A program made the position numbers and the translations under genes. DNA of 64,000 bases from Adiantum capillus-veneris (taxonomy: Eukaryota; Streptophyta; Polypodiopsida; Polypodiales; Pteridaceae). Shown here in pieces: positions 1-12,083 of the stretch. The stretch is taken from assembly GCA_014529385.2 (NCBI GenBank), contig CM043942.1:106442141-106506140 (forward strand), read 5' to 3'. The notes under the pieces were generated by a model that saw nothing but the letters and a program-made list of their open reading frames with translations, was not told the origin of the DNA and ran no database searches. How positions within the stretch are numbered: the stretch's first letter is position 1; each line of letters starts with the position of its first letter.

Positions 1-589
1 ACATGGTATTTGGTCCATACCTGGGCTGATTTATCAGGGTCTTCATGGATGATATAGGTTGCTACAGTTCAAGATTAAAGCACCTATGGAAGTTGCAGTT
101 GTGCTTTCAAAGGATTGATCAAGAAGGAGGTTAGCTGAACCCCAAGAAGTGCAAGCTAGCACAGCCTCGAGCGCAGCTGTTGGATCATGTGGTGTTGCAA
201 AACGGTATAGAGGCTGATCCCGAAAAGGTAAAGGCATTGGTATTGATGGAGCCACCATCAGATGCTCAAGGTTTGTCTTCATTTGTTCATAGGATGAAGT
301 ATCTATCACGTTTCTTTTGGATGTTATCGCAATATGTACATCCTCTTCAAAAGAGAGCTCCACAGGTGCATGGTTATGAGTGGGATGAAGAAGCTTAGGA
401 AGCTTTTGATAGTGTCAAGGAAATTTTCTGTCAGTTACCAGCGATGTGTCCTCCCAATTGAGAGGATGACTTTCATGTGTCTATGATAGTGGGCACAGTT
501 GCTATTGGAGAGGTTCTGCTGCAAAAGGTAGGGAGAAGCTACAAGGCGATATACTTCGAAAGCAGGGTGATTAGCCCAGGAGAGGCTAA
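1..589 (+). pseudogene. Old Tat-like Ty3 pol: reverse transcriptase / RNase H start
   Basis: Translated in pieces, this shows the end of a Ty3-type reverse transcriptase. The active-site box appears as VFMDDI near bases 33-50, followed by the connection region with the family pattern ADPEKVKAL and RYLSRFF-like text (MKYLSRFF, about 295-320). The start of RNase H appears as IYFESRVISPGEAN (about 550-589). Several in-frame stops and a frame change make it a pseudogene. The left end runs off the window. The reading stops dead at base 589 and resumes at about 2983 (YTKAEQ), because a solo LTR is inserted between. Downstream parts of the same element lie at 2980-4592 and 9640-10070. Confidence 0.8.
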
Positions 590-2979
590 TGATAGTCGTT
601 TTTCGGCTCTCCGTAATTGCCATAGTGAGTTAACCCACCCTACCAAAATCATCCAAACACTGTGGCTATCCCTACCGTTTCACTGTATATAGGTGGGTGT
701 GAGTTAGGGGACTTTTCCCATATCTTCTTAAAAACCCTCAGCTAGCTAGTCACTGGGCTAGTTGAGCCAAAAAAAATAAAAAATATAAGTATATTATGGC
801 CCATTTGTGTGTAAATATTTCATTGTATATAGGGTCTAAATAAAAGGATTTTTCATAATTTTTTTGGTATTTATTTAAATATTTCTACCTATGGTGTGTT
901 ATTTATGTTATGTACATTGACTCACCATTACCATATTTTTTCTTACCATTTTGCATACTCTTTATTCCATATAAAAATAATTTCATGCAAGCTTCTCTTA
1001 TTTTTTGTGTAACTCCATCCCAACAAAAATCCAAAAAAACTAGTTTTATTTATGTGTATATTTTTTCACTATTGTGATTTTTCCTTCTTACATTTATTCT
1101 CTTTTACTCTCATAAATTAGAACACAAAAAATATTCATCTTTTTATGGTAGACTTATAATGAGAGAGATCTTTTTTGATCCCTTTATATTTTTTCCACCT
1201 ATATTATTTATATTTGACATGTACATATTTTTTTAGACCCCTCAATATTTGATTTTCTTAGTTGTACTATTCACTTATATCATGATCTCAACAATATCTT
1301 CAATTATAGACCTACCAAATAAGGTCAAGGGTATGTGGAATGCATGCATGCACCATGGGGAGCTCACTCTTGGAGGTATTCAAAAGAATCATCCAAAGAA
1401 GGACCTCACAAGGACCTTGTGCAGTGGAAAAAACAGTCGGTTTTGCTGAATTTTTAAAGATCACATGCTCCCCGAATTTGAAAAGGTGATACAAACAAAA
1501 GTTGTAGCTCGTGAGCTGAACTTTCACCTCAAATTTTTTCATATTTTTTTGAGCTATGAGCTGTGAGTTAGGATTGTATTTGTGGACCCCAGTTTGCCTA
1601 TGCTATGCAGCTAGTCTCATTTTTCTTCATCCATATTACCCATATCTATCAAAAAACCATAAAATTCAGCCTCTTCTCTTGAAAGACAGCATCATGGTGA
1701 TTGATTACTCATATTCAATTACCTTGGCTCCCAAAGAAAGGTCAAGAGTGAAAAAAACGTACCGCCAAAGCTAGTGGACCGTCAACAAGCGTCAAAATTG
1801 ACCCTACTCAAGACACTTGGAGCATCAACATTGTAAGAAATCCATGTTTTCTTACCTAGTAAGAGTTTTTTCTTCCTTATTTGTATCCTACTTGGATACT
1901 CCCATTGTAAATATCCAATTCCATTTGTAAATCAATAAAATAACTAACTCTACTAATTTACTAACACTAACCTACTATGAAAAGTCCTATCACCTCCACT
2001 TCTCTCCTCTCTCTCTCTTCGTCATCTATCCACACCAACTTCTTGATAATTCTAAGCAAAAGAAATTAGATAAGTGCTGAAAATCTAACCCAACCATGGT
2101 TAGAGGAGTAACCCTAGCCTTCAAAATTGCTATAAAAGGAGGGTGTAGCTAGCACAAAGGGAGAGCCATAAGCAAGAGCACTATGCTATAGCTTGAGAAG
2201 CCAAGCTCAACCTCTCTAGAAGGAGCTCTTGAGTGGAAGCTCATTGTCGTATGCTTGTGCATGTGTTGTAATAGGGGTGATTAGCACGGGAACTCTATAC
2301 CATTGTAAGAGAGAGAGCGATCATTAAATTGAGAGTGGAAAATCTATCATTCCTCCTACTAGTGTAAGCCCAACATTTGCTAGGGTGGATTTGGACTAAG
2401 CTTGGATACTTTGTCTCTCTTCCAACGTGAAGTAATGGACAACAATGATGTGTAAGCGTCTTGGTGATATTTTTAGTTCTTGATAGCTTGTGTCTGGGTG
2501 TTGTCATCAATTTAGCCATAAATCCCACATATTGTAAGAGGGCGACAGGGTGGAGAGGACTCCCCTGGCCTTAAGACAGTGATTGGGGTGGCTTTTCTTG
2601 TGATGTGTCGTGGTGAAATTTACTCAAGCTATGTTGAACAAATACTAATCTCACTTTGATCGATCATGACAGATTTGTAAGAAGGTATTAATGCAACAAG
2701 CACCCCCTCCCTCTTCTCTCTCTTTCTTACATATATAATTGTGTTTGCTTGATCATTGCCGATACATTTCAAAGCAGCCCGAGCACTATCTCTCTCTCTC
2801 TCTCTACGCGTCCTAGTTCGCATCCAAAACTAGGTGGCGCCCCAAATTTGTGTAGGGTTAGCTTGCGGGTTTGCGTGTGTGTTTGTTGTTTTTTCCAACC
2901 CCAACCCAATTGAGCAGCACGGGAACCTACAAGGGTTCTTAGAGGCCAATCTTCTTGTTGCCTGCCTCGGACCGCCTCA
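590..2979 (+). repeat. Solo LTR inserted in the old Ty3 pol
   Basis: This block begins TGATAG and ends CTCA, and it interrupts a continuous RNase H reading: GEAN ends at 589 and YTKAEQ resumes at about 2983. Its last 170 bases resemble the end of the LTR at 55836-57412. Both contain GCGTCCTAG, then a CTAGGTGGYGCCCC block, then TTAGAGGCC. That makes it an LTR of a related Ty3 family. No internal region or second LTR is present, so I read it as a solo LTR left by recombination. The flanks CTAA and CTAC could be a decayed target duplication. The ORFs inside it are not convincing genes. AT-rich stretches and a short CT run (about 2788-2805) are the only other content. Confidence 0.6.
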
Positions 2980-4592
2980 CTACCTACACCAAGGCAGAGC
3001 AATGGGTGATGTCCTTGGTCTTCGCTTGCAGGACGTTCAAGGTGCATTTAGTTGTGTGCAAGTTTTTTGCATTGATAGACAACAATCTATTTCCATAGGT
3101 AGTGATACATTTGAATCCAGGAAGGAGGATTATGAAGGGTGTGCTGGAGCTACAAGAGTTTGAGTTCGAGTTCAAGGTAGATCACACGAGTCGGTCTCAC
3201 TTAGCGTAAATTCTTGTGAGTAAGGCCGTCAATTTCCCAGCCTATCCAAGGGTGGTGCGAGATATGAAGCTAAGGAGGATCCTGATCTGGAGAATTCTTT
3301 TACGATGTGGTTCGATGGAGCGTATCAAATGTTGTGTAGAAGGCACGAGGAGGTGTGGTTAATACACGACCCACACGGTAAAGCTATGTTTTCGAAGGCG
3401 TATGATCAGGATGATGTCCACACCAATAACGAGGTGGAGTATCTCACTCTACATCTGGGTTTAAAGCAATGTATAGAGTTTGGCATTTCGAGATTGGTGG
3501 TGAAAGGAGATACGTTGCTAGTCATCAAGCAATTGTTAGGCCAATGGCAGATAAAGCACAATTTGTTGAAGCATTGGTGCTTTTCCATCAAGAAGATGCT
3601 AAAGTCTTTTGAAGAAGTTCAATTCAAGCATGTGAGAAGAGAGAATAAACCAAGAGGCATATCAGTTAGCAAGTAGCAAAGTGTAGATGCATGTTGCAGG
3701 TTTATATGTGGCCTCAGCCACTTACCCAAGTAGGGAGACTTTAAAAGAGATTGAAGGGTTTGTGGGTATAGGGCAGTGTTCAGAGGGTTTGTCCAAGTTG
3801 CAAAAAATAAGAGTGGTGCAAAAGGCCCGCAAATTCACACTGGTAGGTGAAGATCTCATGAACTATGGACATGACGGATTTCTTAGAAGGGTGTTGTACA
3901 AAGAAGAAATAGGAATGGTGCTGGAGCAATGCCACGAAGAAAGTGGACATTAGGGTACTGACCATGTTCTATTTTGAGTGCTTAGAGCAGGCCTTTGGTG
4001 GCCTTCTATGGTAAAGGACGTGCATTATTGGTGCAAGACATGCCACGAGTGTCAGACTATAGGTGAAAGATGATTGATAGTGGAGTCACAAGGTGCCATC
4101 ATCGCACAAAGTGCTTTCGAGAAGTGGGATCTGGATGCCATAGGTCCCCTCCCAAAGTCTATGAGTGGTAAGAAGTATGTGGTGGTAGCCATTGACCACC
4201 TTACAAGGTGGGTCGAGGACAAAGCTGTGAAGGAAGTAAATGCTAATGTGGTGGCTCAATTTGTGTTCGATAACATCTGTTTCTATTTTGGTGTTCCATG
4301 GGTATTAGTTTCTGATAGGGGCAAGGGTTTAGAAGCAAGCTCATGAGTGCATTAGTGGAAAAGCTAAAGATTCAACATTGTTTTTCCTCACCCTATCACC
4401 CTCAATGCAATGGTCTAGTTGAGAGTGCGAATGGGAAAATCGTCAAAATGTTAACAAAGTACGTGTACAAGCAGGAAACTGAGTGGGAAACAAATCTAGA
4501 GAGGTGTCTGTGGGCGTATAGGACATCCTATAAGGTAGCTGCAAATTTCACTCCATTCGGGCTAGTCTATGGTAAGGATGCTGTATTGCCGG
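2980..4592 (+). pseudogene. Old Tat-like Ty3 pol: RNase H, second RNase H, integrase
   Basis: The RNase H reading resumes with SLVFACRTFKVHL and LELQEFEFEF (about 3000-3175). A second, archaeal-type RNase H follows at 3305-3660 (WFDGAYQ, NNEVEYLTL, VVKGDTLLV), which is the hallmark of the Tat lineage of Ty3 elements. The integrase zinc-binding region (HEESGH, then WCKTCHECQ) lies at about 3930-4065. The integrase core starts near 4110 (KWDLDAIGPLP) and includes the DDE-region text YHPQCNGLVESANGK. Stops at about 3675, 3952 and 4346 and small frame changes show decay. The reading is cut at YGKDAVLPV by the LTR element inserted at 4593 and continues at 9640. Confidence 0.85.
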
Positions 4593-5727
4593 TGTGAGCG
4601 GGATGAAAACACACACAGTGCCTCTATAACAACCCAACACACACTCTTGGGAAGATACACACACACACTATGGGGCACCACTCGGCTTAGACAACACACC
4701 TGGCCGAGACAGGGAACACACCTCTGGAGTGAGAGGAGAGAGACTATCCACTTGCCCACTCCACACTGACACACACACACACCCAAAAAACTCAGATCAA
4801 AAGAGGAGAATTTCTGATTTTTAGATACAATTGAGCTTGGGCCAACACCAATGGGGCAAATAGCTCACACAATATGGGTAAAATAAGCCAGATACAATCA
4901 CAAACTAGAGCAGAAACTTCGCTCATAGGAGAAACTTACACAGAAAAACAGCAGGAAAAGAGTGAGGAATTTGGCAAAATGGACAGCGCCATCGCGTCCG
5001 GAACGGCCCAAAACCCCAGTCTACAATGTCAAAGTGCTCAAATCCGACCTCGGATGAGCAGTTTACGGCCAAAACAGGCTCCAAAATGAGCAAAAACACA
5101 GCTGCGGCTGTTCCTCCTCTCTTCTCCACGTTTTTTCTGGTCTTCTCTCTTTTTTTTCAGTTCCCACACTTAGCTTTATTACTTGGGCACCCTTGGCCTT
5201 TTAGATGACCTGAAACGGACCCCGAACAGGCCAAAAACTGACCTCGCAGTGCATAGTTGTCACCTTTTTGCATCATCCGCACACCTGGCACTTAGCCCTT
5301 TTCCAATAATGCATCTCACCACCACGTGAAGTGGCCCCAAAAAGTGGTCCTAATGATGACCTTTCTGCATAACTCTCACCAGAAAACACCCACGTTGTGT
5401 CCGTCCTCATCCGCGTGCAAATATTGACCTCGTTCGCCCTCATGACGCCACTAGATGCCATCTGACGCACCTGGTGACCTCACGTCGTCGGCCCGCGGAT
5501 AGCTTCCTTGAGAAGTTTTACGCGCTATAAACTCCTCATTATTGTAGAAAAAACATACTGGTACTGGTGATAGTGAAAATCGATGCACTATGTACACACT
5601 GTCCTACTTGTACACATGTGGGCCCCACATAACCACCTGGCTAAGGAAAATGGGCAATCCTTTATTTGATGCACCATGCATGTATATGTACATATGCGCA
5701 ATCCCTTGCTCCAAAAAACTCCTGACA
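4593..5727 (-). repeat. LTR (3' LTR in element orientation)
   Basis: This is a direct repeat of 8505-9639 with the same length and about 98% identity. On the minus strand it begins TGTCAGGAG and ends CTCACA. The short ORFs found in it also occur in the other LTR and look like chance. Internal features include a CA-rich tract at about 4755-4785 and the palindrome-like ATGTACATATGCGC near the end. Confidence 0.93.
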
Positions 5728-5752
5728 TAATTTGCCCATCCCCTAGCCTGCT
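5728..5752 (-). other. Polypurine tract next to the 3' LTR
   Basis: Read on the minus strand, the bases just before the LTR are AGGGGATGGGCAAATTA followed by TGTCAG. A purine run abutting an LTR start is the expected plus-strand primer site. The few pyrimidines near the end weaken it slightly. Confidence 0.5.
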
Positions 5753-5869
5753 AGATCATTCATGATCAGCAGCAGCAAAGAGAGATATGAGACTCGCCGC
5801 ATCACAGGTCTCCTCATCCCTCACAGACATCACTCGCTCTTCAGAAAACTCATCTTGCTCCACCATCAT
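5753..5869. other. 3' untranslated interior of the nested element
   Basis: This short stretch lies between the end of the integrase reading and the purine tract. I see no gene in it. Confidence 0.4.
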
Positions 5870-7783
5870 CAACCTGGCATGATACAAGTTAAGACGCAAT
5901 CAATTTACCCTTGACGTATGTAAAATCCCATCCAGGTTAGCCAATTGATATGTACCATTCGGGAAACACTCCACTACCTTGAAAGGGCCTTCCCACTTAA
6001 TTTGAAACTTCTTTTGGAAGGTGTTTTACAGTTTGCTGTTGTAGCACAAAACCAAGTCATGCTTCTTGATACCCTTACTTTTGACCTTTTCATTTATCTT
6101 TGCCAAAGCCTTATCCTGCATCTGCCCATAATGCTCCAATGCGCTCATCCTATCCAACTGGACCTCTTGTAACTGCAAGAGCCTCTCTTTGAATGCATCA
6201 CTAGGCGGCCCAAGCAACTTCTCCAACATTTTGACCACAGGCAACTCTACTTCCACAGGCAATAGTGCTTCTTTTCCATACACCAAATGAAATGGAGTAA
6301 ACCCTGTACCTGTCTTCACCGAAGTACGGTAAGCCCATAATGCACTAGGCAATTCCAAATCCCAATTCTTTCCTTGGTGCTCTGTCACTTTCGAAAGAAT
6401 CTGTACCAACTCACCATTGAATCTTTCATTTAAGCCATTACATTGTGGGTAATAAGGAGTGGTATGCTGGTGCCTAATCTTCATCTTTGTGCATAAGAAG
6501 TCTAGCAGTTTAGCTCTAAATTCTGGCCCCTTATCTGAAAGTAGCTCTAATGGCACCCCAAACTTGCAACATATTTCATCATACACAAATTTTGCCACAT
6601 CCTTTGCAGTGATCTGTTTTACTGCTATAGCCTCTGCCCATTTAGAGAGATAGTCCACTGCCGTCAAGATATAGCTTTTGCCCCTGCTTGTGATAGGTAA
6701 CGGGCCTACTGCATCAATCCCCCACTTTTCAAACACATCAAACGCCATAATGGTTTTTCATAGCTCTGGCTTCAACACTCTCTTCCCAAATGCTTGACAT
6801 CTATTGCAAGACCTACACCAATGGTGAACATCCTTGTGCAAACTAAGCCATACATACCCCTCTTGCAAAATCTTATGCAAGGTGATCTTTAGAGCAAAAT
6901 GGCCACCACATGCGCCTTCATGATTCTCTTCCAACACTTTGTAAAGCTCCTCCCGCCAAGGTATACGTCTCAACACGAGATCAACCCCTTTCATGTATAA
7001 GACATCACCAATCAATTTATACCTGTATGCTCTACGCACAAAGCCATACTTCATAGACTTCTGAATCTCCTTTGGAATGATTCCCGTTAGCAAAAACTCC
7101 TCTTCTTGAGCCAAACTTTCCCGGCCATGATAAAGAGGTAAATTGGTCCTCAACACAAATAGCTCCCCAATCACGCCTTGAGCTGCTTCATGTGCCTCTC
7201 CATTTAGAGCATGTTCAATGTGTCTGATGCTCCATGCTTCGAACTTTTTTAACAGGCCTTTAATTCTGAAGCACATTTCCTTCAATGAGGTGTTCTTGCT
7301 CTTCCACACACCCAGCACTTGCTTCACCACTAACAAGGCATCACCTTTTATGCTCAACCTTCGAACCCCATGCTTAAAACAAATGTGTAATCCGGCTTCC
7401 AATGTAGCATATTCAGCCTCATTGTTACTATGCACATCCAATTTGAACCCTCTCTTGCATACTAGCTTCCCCTCTGGATCATAAAGTGCTATACCCCCTG
7501 AAGCTGCATCGTGGCTCTTTCTGTATGAACCATCAAAGAACAACACATGTGCATTGCTGATCTGTGGCACTTCTTCAACTACCTTTCTCACCACCTCTTC
7601 CTTAACAATAAGGGGATTCTCCTTGTAGGTCAACATATCACCTTTGAACATAAAAACTATGCGCTGCTGGAAAAAGATCTTCCTGGACACATGAACATTA
7701 ATTTGGATTATTTGAGTTAAATGAAAAGGAGTGAACTGAGGGCCATTTTGATCATCCATTAAAGCCAACCATGAAGCTCCCAA
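5870..7783 (-). pseudogene. Pol remnant: second RNase H and integrase
   Basis: Reading leftward, the protein contains a second (archaeal-type) RNase H (LFFDGSYRKS, NNEAEYATLEAGL, IKGDALLVVKQV) at about 7560-7180. The integrase zinc finger follows (GACGGHFALK, then WCRSCNRCQAFG) at about 6960-6780. The integrase core (WGIDAVGPLP, SDKGPEFRA, YYPQCNGLNERFNGE) spans about 6735-6300. The C-terminal domain (KWEGPFKVVECFPNGTYQL) ends near 5870. One in-frame TGA separates RNase H from integrase near 6756, and another stop lies at about 6024. No reverse transcriptase, protease or gag precedes it, so the front of pol has been deleted. The pattern places it in the Tat lineage. Confidence 0.9.
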
Positions 7784-8484
7784 GAAGGCACACCTGACTC
7801 AACCTCTGATTTTGCCAAAATTTCAGCAGCATAACAGCATAAATGGCTCAAAATACCAAAAAACCAGCCATCATAACTTGGGAAAATTTCGAGAGAGTTT
7901 CCCCAGAAGTAGAGCAGTAGGAACCCAAAATATAGACTGTCTATGTATGCATAAACTATCAACAATAGAACCCGAGCATCAAATAGGACTCACTAGTACA
8001 TAGCCTATGGCGAGGTCACAAAAAGGGTGCTCCAAATACCTGTATCACCGAAAGGATCTCCACATTTGAGAATCCCCCAGCTCAATAAAAACCTCACGCT
8101 ATCGACCCTCACACGAAGGCTAATGCAAATCGCATATAGTCAAGTCTCAGAAATGACTATCTTCCAGACCAAGTCTCAGAAATGGCTGGGACTGCCAAAT
8201 ACAACTAGGTATGGCTCCACAAATGCGTACAATGGCAGTTTCCACAAGTAACGTACAATCCAGTAGACAATGCGCTCAAATAGGCGCCAAGTGATGCATT
8301 CCCACAACAACTGCAAGTGACATCACTGCTAGTATATCACTGTACTCCAGCTACCTATACCTGTGTGAATCACCTGTACCTGTCCCTGTCCCTGTCCCTG
8401 TAACTTGTAACCTGTAATCTGCAACCTGCAACCTGCAACCTGTAATCCTGAAGCTCGAAGCAGAAGGTACTCGAAGAAGATCCT
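7784..8484. other. Leader of the nested element with a CTGTCC/CTGCAAC minisatellite
   Basis: No coding similarity is visible. Near the primer site there is a short tandem array (about 8378-8450): repeats of CCTGTC followed by repeats of CTGCAAC/CTGTAAC. This seems to be the join left when gag through reverse transcriptase was lost. Confidence 0.5.
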
Positions 8485-8504
8485 CCGTGGGGGCGCCAAA
8501 AGAA
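8485..8504 (-). other. Primer binding site
   Basis: On the minus strand, five to six bases after the LTR end (CTCACA), the sequence reads TGGCGCCCCCACGGAGGA. A TGG start at this place is the standard tRNA primer site. Almost the same motif (TGGTGCCCCCACTGAGGA) lies after the 5' LTR of the Ty3 element at 55836. I have not identified the tRNA. Confidence 0.75.
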
Positions 8505-9639
8505 TGTGAGTGGGATGAAAACACACACAGCGCCTCTATAACGACCCGACACACACTCTTGGGAAGATACACACACACACTATGGGGCACCACTCGGCTT
8601 AGACAACACACCTGGCCGAGACAGGGAACACACCTCTGGAGTGAGAGGAGAGAGACTATCCACTTGCCCACTCCACACTGACACACACACACACCCAAAA
8701 AACTCAGCTCAAAAGAGGAGAATTTCTGATGTTTAGATACAATTGAGCTTGGGCCAACACCAATGGGGCAAATAGCTCACACAATATGGGTAAAATAAGC
8801 CAAATACAATCACAAACTAGAGCAGAAACTTCGCTCATAGGAGAAACTTACACAGAAAAACAGCAGGAAAAGAGTGAGGAATTTGGCAAAATGGACAGCG
8901 CCATCGCGTCCGGAACGGCCCAAAACCCCATTCTACAATGTCAAAGTGCTCAAATCCAACCTCGGATGAGCAGTTTACGACCAAAACAGGCTCCAAAATG
9001 AGCAAAAACACAGCTGCGGCTGTTCCTCCTCTCTTCTCCACGTTTTTTCTGGTCTTCTCTCTTTTTTTTCAGTTCCCACACTTAGCTTTATTACTTGGGC
9101 ACCCTTTGCCTTTTAGATGACCTCAAACGGACCCCGAACAAGCCAAAAACTGACCTCGCAGTGCATAGTTGTCACCTTTTTGCATCATCCGCACACCTGG
9201 CACTCAGCCTTTTTCCAATAATGCATCTCGCCACCACGTGAAGTGGCCCCAAAAAGTGGTCCTAATGATGACCTTTATGCATAACTCTCACTAGAAAACA
9301 CCCACGTTGTGTCCGTCCTCATCCGTGTGCAAATATTGACCTCGTTCGCCCTCCTGACGCCACTAGATGCCATCTGACGCACCTGGTGACCTCACGTCAT
9401 CGGCCCGCAGATAGCTTCCTCGAGAAGTTTTACGCGCTATAAACTCCTCATTATTGTAGAAAAAACATACTGGTACTGGTGATAGTGAAAATCGATGCAC
9501 TATGTACACACTGTCCTACCTGTACACATGTGGGCCCCACATAACCACCTGGCTAAGGAAAATGGGCAATCCTTTATTTGATGCACCATGCATGTATATG
9601 TACATATGCGCAATCCCTTGCTCCAAAAAACTCCTGACA
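8505..9639 (-). repeat. LTR (5' LTR in element orientation)
   Basis: Matching partner of 4593-5727. It contains the element's promoter and is followed on the minus strand by the primer site. Confidence 0.93.
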
Positions 9640-10070
9640 CCGGTACATGTGTAGTTAGGTGCTTTGAAAGGTATGTGACGTGTCAATGCCACTCAACAAG
9701 GAGTTCTATAGGATCGGATAACCAATTAGGAGGGTTTGCAGATGGAGAGAGAGGTAGTGGCAGACTACTGTGTGAAGCAGAGAGGGAAGCGGGTTGCCAA
9801 GTTCAATCATAACCTGCCAGACAAGAAGATAGAAGAAGGGACCTGGTCATGAAGTACAAAAGCTACCTGGATTTCACATTCCAGAAGAAGTGGACAGGTC
9901 CGTATAAAGTGCAAAAGGCCTTTCCGAATGGGACCTATCAGCTGGTAAGAGCAAATGGAAAGCTTCTTAGGAACAGGGTGAATGGTGTGCGGCTCAAGTT
10001 GTATTTCAAGAGGGATTTAGTGCCCGAGGTGCATCAAATTCTAGTCAAAGTGGGTGGGCAACCCGCCTAA
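9640..10070 (+). pseudogene. Old Tat-like Ty3 integrase C-terminus, continued
   Basis: The integrase reading that broke at 4592 resumes after the nested element. The C-terminal domain is clear at 9849-10062: KKWTGPYKVQKAFPNGTYQL, then RNRVNGVRLKLYF. The part from 9640 to 9850 is frameshifted and stop-containing. The reading ends at TAA 10068-10070. Confidence 0.8.
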
Positions 10071-10233
10071 AACATGTGGTGTGCGAGAGAAAGGAAATGA
10101 AGCTTTTGTACATAGCTTGTCGATAGGGTTGTAGTTTTTGCAAGTGCTTTCAATTGTGAAAGTGGTGTTCCAGTTTTAAAATTTTGTAATATGCTTTTGG
10201 TCGAACATAATGTTTGACAAGGGGGCTGGGCAA
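10071..10233 (+). other. 3' untranslated region and purine tract of the old Ty3
   Basis: The region ends in GACAAGGGGGCTGGGCAA, directly followed by TGATGCTGCAG. This is laid out like the purine tract and LTR start of the element at 55836-63716 (AAAAGGGGAGGGCTAA then TGATGG). Confidence 0.5.
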
Positions 10234-11289
10234 TGATGCTGCAGCCAAAGTTGGTCCGATCTAGAAAATGTTCCATGCCAGGTAGAGGTTGCAGGCAAGT
10301 GGAGTGCAAAAGGCTAGGGCAGGTACCAAGGTCACCGCCGACAGCCAAAGGGTACCAAGAATATATGTTTGAAGAATTTTTTTAGGCCAAAAGAGCTATA
10401 GGATGGTCTAATTGGGATGACAGATGAAGGTGTCCGAAATGCTGAGTTAGTGCTCTAAAATGTAGTGCTCGATGTGCTCTAGAAGCCTGTCTAGACGGCT
10501 TGTCAATCAGAGCTCCGATGATCAAGATATTCAAGTTCAAAGATAGAGTGTGTAGCAGATCCCCGACGGGCAGGGTAGATGGGAACAAGTGGCCCAAGTA
10601 GGTGTTAGTGGATGCATGTGTAGAGCTCAAATTATGGAGTGCGCTTGTTTTCTCGAATTGCAAATCGGAGCTCTGAATAGCAAGTTATGATCAGTTGAAG
10701 ATTTTCCGGGGGCCAGTTATGGGCCAAGTCGATCGTACTGGGGGATGGGCCATCTAGAATTTTCTAGGCCTCGACAGGGTTCAAGCATATATTGCATGCC
10801 ATGTGGAGTCAGTGGGAAGTCACGGTTTGTCAATCTGAGTCCCGAGCACCGAGCTACGACCTGAGAAAGCTTGGTACTCTTGGGATTGAAGTGGTTGCAG
10901 ATGATTTTTTTGAGTTTTGGTCGCCTAAAATTGCGGGCCCGGTGAGAGTTGAAGTTCGGCGAGCATGGGGGGAATTAAAGCCGAGGACGAAGACGGTCAG
11001 GTGGTAGTTTTACTCCAGTCATTGGGCTACTGAGCAGGCTATGTCATGCATTCCAAAGGTGGGAAAAGAAGTGATTTTAAAGGATTTTTTTGGGTAAAAT
11101 AGGGACATCCAAGGGTGCATTGAACCAGGGAGTGGACGTGGCATAGGCAAAGCCCCACATGCCCAAGGGGAGGCCAACAACATGGAGTATATGAGCGGGA
11201 CCGTGACCCCCCACTGTGTAAAGCGTGGGAAGAGGGAGCTCTCCCTACCGTTGGTGATGGTGGACCCCCATGTGGCGATGTTCTAGTTG
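10234..11289 (+). repeat. Probable 3' LTR of the old Ty3, right end unclear
   Basis: It starts TGATGCTGCAG after the purine tract. I could not find its right end or a partner LTR, because the 5' end lies outside the window. No gene is visible in this stretch. Confidence 0.4.
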
Positions 11290-11446
11290 TGTGCAGTGGC
11301 GCGGGGCGGTTCAAGTCCAGCGACACATATAGCGATTCATATAGCAATGTTTCCGTAGTGACGGTGGTAGCGACGCCGGGGAGTAAAAAAACCCAATGTA
11401 TTTGCGTCGCTAAAAGCGTCACAAGTGCACATAGCCTCTTGTAGTG
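11290..11446 (+). repeat. CACTA transposon end with subterminal TAGCGACG repeats
   Basis: The block ends GCCTCTTGTAGTG, which is CACTACAAGAGGC when read inward: a classic CACTA terminal repeat. Before it are repeated short motifs (ATAGCGA, GTAGTGACG, TAGCGACG, GCGTCGCTA) of the kind bound by the CACTA accessory protein. The same motif set occurs at 16250-16930 and 24815-25015. The matching left end was not found, so this is an orphan end. Confidence 0.65.
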
Positions 11447-11663
11447 TATTGCAACAAATTCAAAGACAATAACATTGTAAGAACTATATTGCACAACAAA
11501 AGTTAGATTCATGGAGACTCAATAGAACCAAAGATAGTAAAGTTTGGGTTCTTAGTGATCAGATAACAAAGAATTAAAGTGTACGCACGTACATGAGCTA
11601 CACAGTTCCACTTGATATTTTCTACATAAATTTCTCGAGTCCTTTCATGTATTCCTCTTCTTC

Positions 11664-11667
<4 letters not shown>
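11447..11667. other. No gene seen
   Basis: AT-rich spacer between a CACTA end and a GA array. I see no feature in it. Confidence 0.5.
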
Positions 11668-11746
<79 letters not shown>

Positions 11747-11831
11747 GAGAGAGAGAGAGAGAGGGGGGAAAGAGAGGAATAGAGAGAGATAGGGAAAGAG
11801 GGAAAGAGAGAGAGATAGGGAAAGAGAGGAA

Positions 11832-11863
<32 letters not shown>

Positions 11864-11973
11864 AAAAATATAAAGAGAGAGAGAGAGGGAAAGAGAAAGA
11901 GAATGAAAGAGAGAGAAACAGAGAAAGATAGGGAGAGAGAGAAATGGAAAGAGGGAGAGAGAGAGAGAAATAG

Positions 11974-12020
<47 letters not shown>

Positions 12021-12024
12021 TAGA

Positions 12025-12083
<59 letters not shown>

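Larger units (their letters stand above)
4593..9639 (-). mobile_element. Nested, internally deleted Tat-like LTR retrotransposon
   Basis: Two direct repeats of 1135 bp (4593-5727 and 8505-9639), each TGTGAG...CTGACA, bound a 2.8-kb interior coding on the minus strand. The element sits inside the integrase of an older Ty3 element. CCGG precedes it (4589-4592) and follows it (9640-9643), and a fifth base T is shared, consistent with a 4-5 bp target duplication. The interior keeps only the second RNase H and the integrase. Gag, protease and reverse transcriptase are missing, so it could only have moved with proteins supplied by another copy. The two LTRs differ at about two dozen positions by eye (roughly 2%), so the insertion is fairly young. 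Confidence 0.93.

Noticed and set aside
4569-5470. Short ORFs in the LTR, repeated at 8351-9120
   Set aside because: They are shared by the two LTRs only because the LTRs are copies. No domain and no coding signal.
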